Origin: an uncultured Gammaproteobacteria bacterium
GTDB lineage: Bacteria; Pseudomonadota; Gammaproteobacteria; Pseudomonadales; Pseudohongiellaceae
Length of the DNA stretch: 36,081 nt
NCBI GenBank assembly: GCA_937898685.1
Contig: CALEJT010000066.1
Span: 1-36,081, forward strand
Direction: 5' to 3'
Part shown: positions 9,219 through 17,181 of the stretch, one piece after another
Layout: each line of letters opens with the position of its first letter
Position numbering within the stretch: the stretch's first letter is position 1
The notes under the pieces: model-generated
What the model was told of the DNA's origin: nothing
Database searches by the model: none
The model's input: the letters and a program-made list of their open reading frames with translations, nothing else
Program-made: the position numbers and the translations under genes

Positions 9219-9496
9219 GGGGATGACGGCCTATCGATTTCGTTGGTCGAATCAGTTCCCTCCGAGCGAGGGATGAGATAGCCGTCGAATTTATGCAAAG
9301 GTTTGTTTCGTTTCCCCTTTGGTTGTGAAAGGATTGTCCTATCAATTTTTCGTAAAATTTTTCGCCGCTCAGCTGCCCCGTTTTGTGCACCAGTGCTGCT
9401 TTCTGCGCATCCACAATGAATTTTCTGGATGAATCGTGGTCTGTCCCTTAGGCCCTGCTGACTTCCTGTGTTTTTGCCAAGGAGGCACGCTCGGTC
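9219..9496. promoter_or_regulatory. divergent intergenic region of the dabA and sulfotransferase-type operons
   Basis: This 278-nt spacer must hold the promoters of both divergent operons. An AT-rich block at 9340-9362 contains two near-identical copies of AATTTTTCG (9344-9352 and 9356-9364), in contrast to the GC-rich surroundings. I could not find a convincing -35/-10 pair on either strand. AAGGAGG at 9479-9485 is the ribosome site for the plus-strand gene. Confidence 0.4.
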
Positions 9497-10867
9497 ATGA
9501 CAGAAATTCGCCGCCCCACTGGAGGCAGGTCCACACCCTCGCGCAGTAGCAGTAACAGTGAACGCTGGTTCTTCGCGGCCTTCCTTCTCTCTCTTGCCGT
9601 ACTCACCTTTCTCGGGGGCGCCCTTCTCACCATTGCCGACATCACTCCCGGGCCGCAGATCCGCCGCGCCTATGAGGGCGGCAAGGCGCTTTACGCCAAG
9701 ACGCAGGCGCAGGACGTCTATGCCTCGGATCTCTGGGTCACGGCACGCGATGATTCGCGTGGTGTGGTGAGCAACGACTCCTTTCAGATCAGCCCCGGCG
9801 CCACGCTCTACACCTCGAGTCATGATTCCGCCGCCTATCTCATCTCCAGTTCCGGCGACGTGCTGCACGCCTGGCGCCGGCCTTTCAGCGAGATCTGGCA
9901 CGAAGGGGCCGCGGTGAAGCAGCCGCAGCCGGATGTCTTCGTCTACATGCGTCGCGCCAAGCTCATGCCCGATGGTGGGCTGCTCGCCATCTATGAAGGC
10001 GCTGGCGACACGCCCTATGGCTACGGCATGGTCAAGCTCGATCGCGATTCCAACGTCGAATGGAGTTATCTCGAACACACGCATCACGATTTCGACGTCG
10101 CGCCCGACGGCACCATCTATGTGCTGACCCACGACATCGTCGACGAACCGCGACCGGAACTCGACCATCTCGCCACTCCGCGCATGGAAGACTATCTGGC
10201 GATCCTCTCGCCCGATGGCGAAGAGCTGCGCAAGATCCCGCTCCTTCCGACCGTCGAAAAAACACCCTATCGCCAGCTTTTCTACACGGTGTCGTCATGG
10301 TCGCTCGCCGATCCGCTGCATACGAATGCCGTACACGTGATCACCGAAGAGGAAGCACGGGTGTTCGCGCCAGGTGCAGCTGGACAGGTGCTGCTCTCCT
10401 TCCGTGAGCTCAATGCCCTCGGGGTACTCGATCTCGACTCGGAAAAACTGAGCTGGGCGGCGAAGGGATATTGGACCGGTCAGCACGATCCACAGATTCT
10501 GGCGAACGGCAACCTGCTGCTCTTCGACAACAATGGGCACTTCGATTGGGACGAAGGCGCCTCGCGTGTGGTGGAGTTCGATCCGCTCACGATGAACATC
10601 GCCTGGCAATACACCGGCACGAAAGCCGCGCCGCTGCACAGTCCCATCCGCTCCGAAGTACAACGTCTTCCCAACGGCAACACCCTGATCACCGAATCGG
10701 GTGCCGGCCGCATCATCGAAGTCACTCCCGCCAACGAAATCGTGTGGGAATTCGTGAACCCCGTGCGCGGCGGCGCGCAGGGCAAACGCATTCCCATCGT
10801 CTGCAATGCACAGCGCGTGTCGCCCGCTTTCGTCGCCGCTGCGCTCGGCCTCAGCACCGAGAGCTGA
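9497..10867 (+). CDS. arylsulfotransferase (ASST)-like membrane-anchored propeller protein
   Basis: This 456-residue protein has an N-terminal membrane anchor at about residues 20-45, then an extracytoplasmic beta-propeller resembling the arylsulfotransferase family (PF14269/PF05935 type). Characteristic blades are HDPQILANGNLLLFDNNG and QRLPNGNTLITESGAGRIIE, ending in EIVWEFVNP. A DPLHTNAVHVI segment supplies histidines like those used by ASST enzymes, which move sulfate between phenolic compounds through a histidine intermediate. I cannot align the catalytic histidine with certainty. The start is supported by AAGGAGG 11 nt upstream. The next gene begins 31 nt downstream. A sulfotransferase two genes further on supports a sulfate-transfer role, but a non-catalytic binding propeller remains possible. 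Confidence 0.78.
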   Translation: MTEIRRPTGGRSTPSRSSSNSERWFFAAFLLSLAVLTFLGGALLTIADITPGPQIRRAYEGGKALYAKTQAQDVYASDLWVTARDDSRGVVSNDSFQISPGATLYTSSHDSAAYLISSSGDVLHAWRRPFSEIWHEGAAVKQPQPDVFVYMRRAKLMPDGGLLAIYEGAGDTPYGYGMVKLDRDSNVEWSYLEHTHHDFDVAPDGTIYVLTHDIVDEPRPELDHLATPRMEDYLAILSPDGEELRKIPLLPTVEKTPYRQLFYTVSSWSLADPLHTNAVHVITEEEARVFAPGAAGQVLLSFRELNALGVLDLDSEKLSWAAKGYWTGQHDPQILANGNLLLFDNNGHFDWDEGASRVVEFDPLTMNIAWQYTGTKAAPLHSPIRSEVQRLPNGNTLITESGAGRIIEVTPANEIVWEFVNPVRGGAQGKRIPIVCNAQRVSPAFVAAALGLSTES

Positions 10868-10898
10868 GACCTCGGGAATCAACCAAGGAGGTAGAAGT

Positions 10899-11174
10899 AT
10901 GAAAAAGTCGATGACGCTATTGATCCTTTGCGCCCTGCCCTTCGCAGCGCAGGCCTATGTGGGACCTGGTGCCGGATTGAGTCTGCTGGGCGCGCTATGG
11001 GCGCTCGTCCTCGCACTCGGCACGGCACTCGTCTTCGTCGTGGCCTGGCCGATTCGACGCCTGCTGCGCAAACGCAATCAGGAAGTGCTCTCCACCGATG
11101 ACATCGACATCGAAGCCGACGAAGCCGAAGCGCTACTGAGAGAGAAGGCAGACAGCCGGCGTTCGCAGCAGTGA
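10899..11174 (+). CDS. small secreted or membrane protein with YVGPGAG motif
   Basis: This 91-residue protein begins with a signal-peptide-like MKKSMTLLILCALPFAAQA followed by YVGPGAG, then a transmembrane helix at about residues 28-50. It ends in a basic stretch (RRLLRKRN) and an acidic cytoplasmic tail. AAGGAGGT at 10885-10892 sits 6 nt before the ATG and fixes the start; a longer frame opening at 10806 lies inside the preceding gene and has no such support. It overlaps the next gene by 4 nt. I know of no assigned function. The context suggests an accessory subunit of the neighbouring sulfotransferase system. Confidence 0.75.
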   Translation: MKKSMTLLILCALPFAAQAYVGPGAGLSLLGALWALVLALGTALVFVVAWPIRRLLRKRNQEVLSTDDIDIEADEAEALLREKADSRRSQQ

Positions 11175-11890
11175 ATCTTGGTTTGTTCGACCTGCCCGCG
11201 CCGTTTTTCGGCTGGATCGATGCACAACTGACGCGGGTGTTGCCACTGCCGTTGAGCCTGGCGCTCTGGGCGGTGGGCGCCGCCATTCTCAGCATGGAAC
11301 TCTACCGCCTCACTTCGCCGCAGGCGCGGCTCGGTGCGGTGAAAGACGAAGTGCAACGATTGCAGCAAAACCTCAACACTTTCGATGGCCCCTTCGAACA
11401 AGCGTGGCCTCTGTTGTCGCGCTTGTTGAAGCTGTCGTTCAAGCGTGTGGGCATGGTCACTCCCGCCACCCTGCTTTCAGCCTATCCGGTCATTGCCCTG
11501 CTGCTGTGGATGAACAACACCTACAGCCACCGCTTTCCCGGCGATGACGAAGTGGTGGTCGTGGAAGTGGCGCCCCCCTTTGCGGGCCAACTGCAAAGCG
11601 GCTCACCACCGCACCTGCGGCTCTGGCAGGAAGGCGGTGAGTTCGAATGGGAACAAGTGCTGATGGCGCCCATCCCCGAATTGCAAAAGCGTGGCTGGTG
11701 GCACAGTTTGAGCGCGAACCCTGCCGGATACTTGCCCGCGTCCGCGCCGCTGGACTCCGTAGCGCTCGCCCTGCCCCGCCGCGAATTCATCCACGCCGGT
11801 CCCGACTGGCTGCGCGGCTGGCAGAGCATCGTCATCGTGGTGTTGCTCATTGCGGCGTTGAGCTACAAGACCTGGCGCAAGATTCAATGA
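11171..11890 (+). CDS. three-helix membrane protein resembling EMC3/DUF106 (Oxa1 superfamily)
   Basis: This 239-residue protein starts at GTG (11171), overlapping the previous stop as GTGA, so the two genes are probably translationally coupled. It has a hydrophobic helix at about 25-43, then a charged amphipathic stretch (AVKDEVQRLQQNLN) likely to form a coiled coil. A second helix follows at about 95-114, preceded by LLKLSFKRVGMVTP. An extracytoplasmic domain of about 100 residues precedes a C-terminal helix at 216-233. Helix, coiled coil, then a proline-led helix pair is the layout of the EMC3/TMCO1/DUF106 branch of the Oxa1/YidC insertase superfamily. The large domain between helices two and three is not. 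The family assignment is a pattern-based guess; the membrane topology is more secure. Confidence 0.6.
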   Translation: MNLGLFDLPAPFFGWIDAQLTRVLPLPLSLALWAVGAAILSMELYRLTSPQARLGAVKDEVQRLQQNLNTFDGPFEQAWPLLSRLLKLSFKRVGMVTPATLLSAYPVIALLLWMNNTYSHRFPGDDEVVVVEVAPPFAGQLQSGSPPHLRLWQEGGEFEWEQVLMAPIPELQKRGWWHSLSANPAGYLPASAPLDSVALALPRREFIHAGPDWLRGWQSIVIVVLLIAALSYKTWRKIQ

Positions 11891-11904
11891 GGTACTGAGC
11901 GAGC

Positions 11905-13029
11905 ATGACCGCGACAGTCAGCAGGAAGCAACCCTTGGCCGTACCGTTCTGGATCGACTGGTTGAGTGCTGCGCAGGAACGCAATCCCAAACTCTGGATC
12001 AAGCTGGGCAATCTCGAAAGCCGACTGCTACGCGAGCGCCTGGAAGCGGTACCGATCGAAAAACCCATCTACGTGGCAGGCCTCGCCCGCTCGGGCAGCA
12101 CCATACTGTTGGAACTGCTCGCACGTCATCCCGAGCTTTGCAGTCATCGTTATCGCGACTTTCCACCGATGTTCACCCCCTGGTGGTGGAATTGGTTCGT
12201 CGATCGCGCCGGCGCAGAGGCCGATGCCCCGGCCGAACGTGCGCATGGCGATGGCATCGCCGTCACGCAGGAAAGTCCGGAAGCCTTCGAAGAAGTGCTG
12301 TGGATGGCCTTCTTCGAACACCTGCACGATCCCCTGCGCAACAACGTGCTCGGCATGGACACCGACCATCCTGCGTTCGAACGGTTCTACCGTGACCACA
12401 TGCGCAAGCTGCTGCTGTTGCGCGGCGGCAAACGCTATCTTTCGAAGGCCAATTACAACCTCACGCGGCTGGGTTATCTGTTGAAGCTCTTCCCCGACGC
12501 GCGCTTCATCGTACCGATCCGCAATCCCGCCTGGCACATCGCCTCTCTCATGCGCCAGCACCGCCATTTCTGTCGCGAGCACCTGCGCGACGTGCGGCTG
12601 CTGCGGCACATGTGTCGTGCCGGGCACTATGAGTTCGGTCTGGAGCGCAGACCCGTCAACGTCGGTGACGATGAAGTGATGCAACTGATCCAGGAATATT
12701 GGTCGAAGGGTGAAGAGGTACAGGGTTGGAGTCTGTACTGGCAGTCGATCTATGGCCACCTGGCACAGCAGCTCGAAGCAGATACCGCGCTGCGTGCCGC
12801 CACCCGCGTATTGGACTTCGATACGCTGTGCAAGGAGCCACTGCAGCAGGCGCGTGCCTTGGCCACACACTGCGCGTTGCCCACCGAGGACTATGATCTC
12901 GGCGCCGCGGCGGCTACCTTGATCCGTCATCCGAACTATTACGAACCGTCCTTCACACCAGACGAGCGCGCCTTCATCGAAGCCACGACCTCCTCGGTGC
13001 ATCAACGCTTGCTACGTTTCTCCGCTTGA
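11905..13029 (+). CDS. PAPS-dependent sulfotransferase family protein
   Basis: This 374-residue cytoplasmic protein of the Sulfotransfer_3 type transfers sulfate from PAPS to a hydroxyl or amine acceptor. The 5'-phosphosulfate loop is seen at residues 58-66 (GLARSGSTI), with downstream helix LLELLARHPEL. The 3'-phosphate-binding part is FIVPIRNPAWHI at about 201-212. A lysine-containing LSKANYN segment lies at about 180-185. It begins 14 nt after the preceding membrane-protein gene, with GAGG about 12 nt before the start, so it is probably the last gene of the operon from 9497. The acceptor cannot be read from sequence. No PAPS-synthesis genes are in the window. Confidence 0.88.
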   Translation: MTATVSRKQPLAVPFWIDWLSAAQERNPKLWIKLGNLESRLLRERLEAVPIEKPIYVAGLARSGSTILLELLARHPELCSHRYRDFPPMFTPWWWNWFVDRAGAEADAPAERAHGDGIAVTQESPEAFEEVLWMAFFEHLHDPLRNNVLGMDTDHPAFERFYRDHMRKLLLLRGGKRYLSKANYNLTRLGYLLKLFPDARFIVPIRNPAWHIASLMRQHRHFCREHLRDVRLLRHMCRAGHYEFGLERRPVNVGDDEVMQLIQEYWSKGEEVQGWSLYWQSIYGHLAQQLEADTALRAATRVLDFDTLCKEPLQQARALATHCALPTEDYDLGAAAATLIRHPNYYEPSFTPDERAFIEATTSSVHQRLLRFSA

Positions 13030-13159
13030 GGCAATTTGCCATCACGCGCTCCGCCATCGGCGTAAAATTCGCGTACGCTATGGCGTCGACCGAAATCGCA
13101 AGGCGATCCCGACGGTCTTGAGCTCCGACCTTTCATTCAACACAGAAGGCAGAACCAAC

Positions 13160-13777
13160 GTGAAAAACAATTTCAAAAACCGCTTGCGCCGCTCCACTCT
13201 GTGCCTTGGCATCGCCGCCACGCTTGGACTCATTCCGTTTGCAGCCCAGGCGCATTTCCGTCTCGACTACCCGCCGTCCTGGATCGAAGAGGACGAACGT
13301 GGGGATCCCCAGAAAATGGCGCCCTGTGGCGGCACCGTGGCCGATGGTGGCACGCGCACCGGTGCGGTCACCGAAGTGCAAGGCGGCTCCGAAATCCGAT
13401 TGGCCATCACCGAAACCATCTACCATCCCGGTCACTATCGCGTCGCACTCGCGCGTCGCATCAACCTGCTGCCGGCCGACCCGCCGGCGGTGATGAAGGA
13501 AACCGAGAACGGCCCGCGCTCCGACTACGCCCCGGTCGATCCCGATCCCAAACCTCCGGTGTTGCTCGACGGTCTCTGGGCCAACCAGGAACGCCGTACG
13601 GGTCCGCTGGAAACCATGATCCGCATCCCCAACATCGACTGCGAAGGCTGCTTCCTGCAGATCATCCAGTTCATGGAAGAGCACCCCGGCGTACGTGAAG
13701 GCGGCTTCTCCTACCACCACTGCGCCGTGCTCAACATCAAAGCGGATGCTTCGAAACCCTTGGATGAGGGTTGGTAA
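13160..13777 (+). CDS. exported copper-monooxygenase-like protein (SCE4755/LPMO-like)
   Basis: The preferred start is GTG at 13160, giving 205 residues with a good signal peptide (LCLGIAATLGLIPFAAQA) ending exactly before His32. AGAAGG lies 10 nt upstream. A TTG at 13118 would add 14 residues that do not fit a signal peptide. Cleavage leaves HFRLDYPPSW at the mature N-terminus. A leading histidine is the hallmark of the copper histidine brace in lytic polysaccharide monooxygenases and related copper-binding proteins. Further histidines (YHPGHYR and YHHCAVLNI) could supply the second ligand. Four cysteines (APCGGT, CEGC, HHC) may form disulfides. The best match I recall is the SCE4755 monooxygenase-like family. 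Oxidative activity is unproven; a copper chaperone role is the main alternative. A terminator follows. Confidence 0.75.
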   Translation: MKNNFKNRLRRSTLCLGIAATLGLIPFAAQAHFRLDYPPSWIEEDERGDPQKMAPCGGTVADGGTRTGAVTEVQGGSEIRLAITETIYHPGHYRVALARRINLLPADPPAVMKETENGPRSDYAPVDPDPKPPVLLDGLWANQERRTGPLETMIRIPNIDCEGCFLQIIQFMEEHPGVREGGFSYHHCAVLNIKADASKPLDEGW

Positions 13778-13811
13778 GCCTTTCCGTTCCGGAAGACCGT
13801 TCTCAAACAAG

Positions 13812-13847
13812 AAGCCGCGTATCACCCCGATACGCGGCTTTGTTTTT
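13812..13847 (+). terminator. intrinsic terminator after the copper-protein gene
   Basis: A perfect 12-bp stem (AAGCCGCGTATC at 13812-13823 with GATACGCGGCTT at 13829-13840) has a 5-nt loop and is followed by TGTTTTTT. It terminates the plus-strand gene ending at 13777. The minus-strand ABC permease gene converges on it but has no T-run on its side. Confidence 0.9.
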
Positions 13848-13911
13848 TGCGGTTTGAACTAGCCTGCCCCCAGTCCACCAATACCAGACCTCACACTTCC
13901 CGGCCCTCACT

Positions 13912-16347
13912 TCATTCATACCGCAGCGCCAACACCGGCTTCGCACTCGCTGCCTTGGCTGCGGTGCCAGCCACCGTCACCCACGCAATACAAAGGGCTA
14001 TCGCGCCACTGCCAATGAAGATGAGCGGTGTGAGATCGATGCGATAAACGAAGTTCTCCAGCCAACGCTGCATGGCGAAGTAAGCGATCGGCCAGGCGAT
14101 GAGATTGGCAAGCAGCACGAGACGGCTGAAATCGTTGGTGAGCAGCAAGACGATGCTCCACACGCTGCTGCCCATCACCTTGCGTACGCCGATTTCCTTC
14201 GTGCGACGTTCGGCGTTGTAGCTGGCGAGGCCGAAGAGCCCGAAGCAGGCAACGGCGATCGCGATGGTGGAAAAGATGGAAAGCAACTGGAGCTGCCGCG
14301 TGTCGGCGAGATAGAGCGCGGCATGATCTTCTCTGAGGAAATGGCGATTGACAGGCTGGTCTGGATTGAAGGCGCGCCAAGTAGCATCGATGTGGGCAAG
14401 CGCTTCATCGACTCGAGCGAGATCGATGCGAATCGCGGCATCGCGGATGGCCTGAGTTTCCTGCGGCACCTGCGGGGGCGAAAGCACGAAGATCAGTGGA
14501 CGTTCGCCGAGGCGCAGCGTCTCGAAATGGAGCGCGGAGGTCACACCCAGAACCGTGCCGGAAAAACCGGTGCCGACGAAATCGAGCGTCGTATCGACCG
14601 CAGTTTCCGGCGCCAGGCCCAGGGCACTCGCAGCCGAGCTGTTGAGCACGAAAACGAGCGAATCGCTGCTGTCGAAGGCCCTGCCATCCAACTCCGGTGA
14701 AAAGCCACGCCCCTGCACGAACTCGATGCCATAGGTTTCGAAGAAGTCGAAGTCGACCAACATGAACTGCACGCGCGTTTCCAGGCTCGAGCCGCGCACC
14801 TTGAGTGGCATCTGATTGTCGTTGAAGCCGAACGGCAGATAGTGCGAGGCCGTCGCACCTTCTATTGCAGGATGGTTCAACAACTCGGCCTTGAGCGCGG
14901 GCCACTGTTGCCCAAAGCCGCGAAATTCGGGTGAGCGTAGGATGACGATCTCATCCTTGTCGAAGCCAAGATCAAAGTTTGCGATGAACGAGCGCTGCGC
15001 CTGCATCACCAGCGTGGCCACCACCAAGGTGATGGCGATGGCGAACTGAGATACGACCAGCGCATTACGCATACGTTGGCCACTGTGATCGAGCGCGCCC
15101 CGCAGAACCTTTGCAGGCTTCTCAGTACCGAGGAACAAGGAGGACCACAGCCCCGCCATCACACTCAAGGTGGTCAACAACAGCGCGAGCACCAACAGAA
15201 ATTCGGCGTCGAGCAGGCGCACACCCGTGGGTGGCGTGGGTGGAATGCCGGTGAAGGTGCTGAAACTTGGCAACGATAGCTCCATCAGCGCGATGGCACC
15301 GAGCAATGCCACCGATACCGTCATGCCGGCTTCGAGCAGGAACTGCGCAAGGAGCTGCGCGCGCGTGGCACTGATGGCCTTACGCATGCCCATTTCCTTG
15401 CTGCGGCGTATCGCCCGTGCGGTGGCGATCGCCATGAAGTTGATGCAGGCAATCACCAGGATGGAGAAGGCGATGAGCACCAGGTTGCGCAAGGTGCGGG
15501 CATCTCCGAGCGGCTTCCATTCTTCGTCACGCATCGAGTACAGATGAATGTCGCGGATCGGCATCAGCCGCAATTCGGAGTTCTGCGCCGCCGCGGCACC
15601 GATGTGACGTTCGAGAAAAGCTGGCAGCTGCTGTTGCAGGAACGCCGCATCATCGGGTGAACGCAACAGCAGATACGAATGGAAGTCCGTGCCACTGGAC
15701 CAGTTCTGCAGGAAGTTGGGGCCGAAACCAACCACCAGCGTGCTGAGCGCAATCACACCACTCAGATCGAGATGGGTATTGGCAGGCAGATCGGCGATCA
15801 CACCGGTAACCTGCACATCGGTCTGCCGCGAGAGCCGCAGCGTACGTCCCACTGCATCCGTGGTACCAAAGTATTTACGCGCCAAGCTTTCCGTGAGCAC
15901 GATCGAGGCCGGCGCTGCCAAGGCAGTATTGGGATCACCTGCCAGCCATTCGAAGTCGAACAGGTTGAACAGCTCGGGATCGGCGAAGCGCACACTCGGT
16001 TCTTCGAAGCCACGCTCGTCGGTTTCGAGAAAGAGACTGCCGCCGAAGATGCGTGCCACCGCTTCCACCTGCTCCGGGAAATCTTCCTTCAGCGCCGGCG
16101 CCACCGGCGCATTGGCCTGCGCCGGCACGCGCGCGCGGGCGCCTTCGAAGGGATGGTATTCACGCGACACCCGATGGAGCTGCTCGCCATTGGCCCATCC
16201 TGTGTCGTAACTCGATTCGAAACGCACATAGAGCAGGATCAGGAGGCAACATGCCAGGCCGATGCTCAGCCCGAGGATGTTGATGGCGGAGTACAACAAG
16301 CTGCCAACGAGATGGCGTACCGCGAACTTGAGATGTTGAACCAGCAT
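13912..16347 (-). CDS. MacB-like ABC transporter permease (FtsX type, two permease halves)
   Basis: This 811-residue inner-membrane permease has the MacB/FtsX duplicated layout. The first helix (SAINILGLSIGLACCLLILLYV) is followed by a periplasmic MacB_PCD-type domain. Three helices follow at about 275-400, around TARAIRRSKEMGMRKAIS. The second half repeats the plan and ends with NAERRTKEIGVRKVMGSSV and the final helices. The paired cytoplasmic motifs MGMRKAISAT and IGVRKVMGSS contact the ATPase. It lacks a fused ATPase domain, which is encoded by the next gene upstream. Such permeases act as mechanotransmitters for export of peptides, lipids or antibiotics through an outer-membrane channel. 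No TolC homologue is in the window, and the substrate is unknown. Confidence 0.9.
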   Translation of the reverse strand: MLVQHLKFAVRHLVGSLLYSAINILGLSIGLACCLLILLYVRFESSYDTGWANGEQLHRVSREYHPFEGARARVPAQANAPVAPALKEDFPEQVEAVARIFGGSLFLETDERGFEEPSVRFADPELFNLFDFEWLAGDPNTALAAPASIVLTESLARKYFGTTDAVGRTLRLSRQTDVQVTGVIADLPANTHLDLSGVIALSTLVVGFGPNFLQNWSSGTDFHSYLLLRSPDDAAFLQQQLPAFLERHIGAAAAQNSELRLMPIRDIHLYSMRDEEWKPLGDARTLRNLVLIAFSILVIACINFMAIATARAIRRSKEMGMRKAISATRAQLLAQFLLEAGMTVSVALLGAIALMELSLPSFSTFTGIPPTPPTGVRLLDAEFLLVLALLLTTLSVMAGLWSSLFLGTEKPAKVLRGALDHSGQRMRNALVVSQFAIAITLVVATLVMQAQRSFIANFDLGFDKDEIVILRSPEFRGFGQQWPALKAELLNHPAIEGATASHYLPFGFNDNQMPLKVRGSSLETRVQFMLVDFDFFETYGIEFVQGRGFSPELDGRAFDSSDSLVFVLNSSAASALGLAPETAVDTTLDFVGTGFSGTVLGVTSALHFETLRLGERPLIFVLSPPQVPQETQAIRDAAIRIDLARVDEALAHIDATWRAFNPDQPVNRHFLREDHAALYLADTRQLQLLSIFSTIAIAVACFGLFGLASYNAERRTKEIGVRKVMGSSVWSIVLLLTNDFSRLVLLANLIAWPIAYFAMQRWLENFVYRIDLTPLIFIGSGAIALCIAWVTVAGTAAKAASAKPVLALRYE

Positions 16348-16404
16348 GGATCCTCCCTCGTAGTGGCAACCCGGTCTTGTTGTTCTTGTTCTATGTGCCG
16401 TGCA

Positions 16405-17151
16405 TCAAAGCCGCGAACCCAACAGGTTCTCGCTCAGAATGCGCCCATCGAGCATGTTGACGATGCGCTGCGCGTATTCGGCATGCTGCTGGCTGTGCGT
16501 CACCATGATCACGGTGGTGCCTTCATGATTGAGTTGGGTGAGTAGATCCATCACTTCCTCACCGTTGCGCGAATCCAGGTTACCGGTGGGTTCGTCGGCG
16601 AGGATCATGGCGGGACGACCGACTATCGCGCGTGCCACTGCGACGCGTTGTTGCTGACCACCGGAAAGTTGCTGCGGCATGTGAGCACGTCGCGTGTAGA
16701 GGCCCACCTTTTCCAGCATGGCATCGACGCGTTCGCGACGTTCCTTGGCCGGTACCTTCTGATAGAGCAGCGGCAGTTCGACGTTGTCGAACACCGAGAG
16801 TTCGTCGATCAGGTTGAAGCTCTGGAATATGAAGCCGATGTTGTGCTTGCGTAACTGCGCCAGCTTGCGCTCACCGTAGGTGGACACTTCTTCGCCGAGA
16901 AACCAGTACCGACCGCCGTCGAGGTTGTCGAGCAGGCCGATGAGGTTGAGCAGTGTCGACTTGCCGCCGCCCGAAGGGCCCATGATGGACAAGAACTCAC
17001 CGCGCGTGATGTCGATGCTGACGTCGTCGAGGGCGGTGGTTTCGATTTCCTCGGTGCGAAAGGCCTTGCGCACCTTCTGCAACGACAGCATGGGCCGCTC
17101 CGTTCCCTCCGCCCTCAGGGCTTCTGCCGTCATGCGTGCATCGTCTCTCAT
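16405..17151 (-). CDS. ABC transporter ATP-binding protein (MacB/LolD type)
   Basis: This 248-residue ATPase belongs to the LolD/MacB class. It shows Walker A GPSGGGKST at residues 58-66, Q-loop Gln110 (FIFQSFNLI), signature LSGGQQQR from 162, Walker B MILADEPTGNLDS with Glu187 as catalytic base, and switch His219 (VTHS). About 20 extra residues precede the domain. AAAAGGT about 9 nt upstream supports the ATG at 17151. It lies 30 nt after the adaptor gene and 57 nt before the permease gene, making a three-part exporter with both. It should energise the FtsX-type permease from the cytoplasmic face. Confidence 0.93.
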   Translation of the reverse strand: MRDDARMTAEALRAEGTERPMLSLQKVRKAFRTEEIETTALDDVSIDITRGEFLSIMGPSGGGKSTLLNLIGLLDNLDGGRYWFLGEEVSTYGERKLAQLRKHNIGFIFQSFNLIDELSVFDNVELPLLYQKVPAKERRERVDAMLEKVGLYTRRAHMPQQLSGGQQQRVAVARAIVGRPAMILADEPTGNLDSRNGEEVMDLLTQLNHEGTTVIMVTHSQQHAEYAQRIVNMLDGRILSENLLGSRL

Positions 17152-17181
17152 GATGTGTACCTTTTGGTCTTCTTATGATGC

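Noticed and set aside
9158..10168. A 336-codon minus-strand frame across the start of the ASST-like gene and the intergenic region
   Set aside because: It overlaps two supported genes, has biased composition and shows no recognisable domain.
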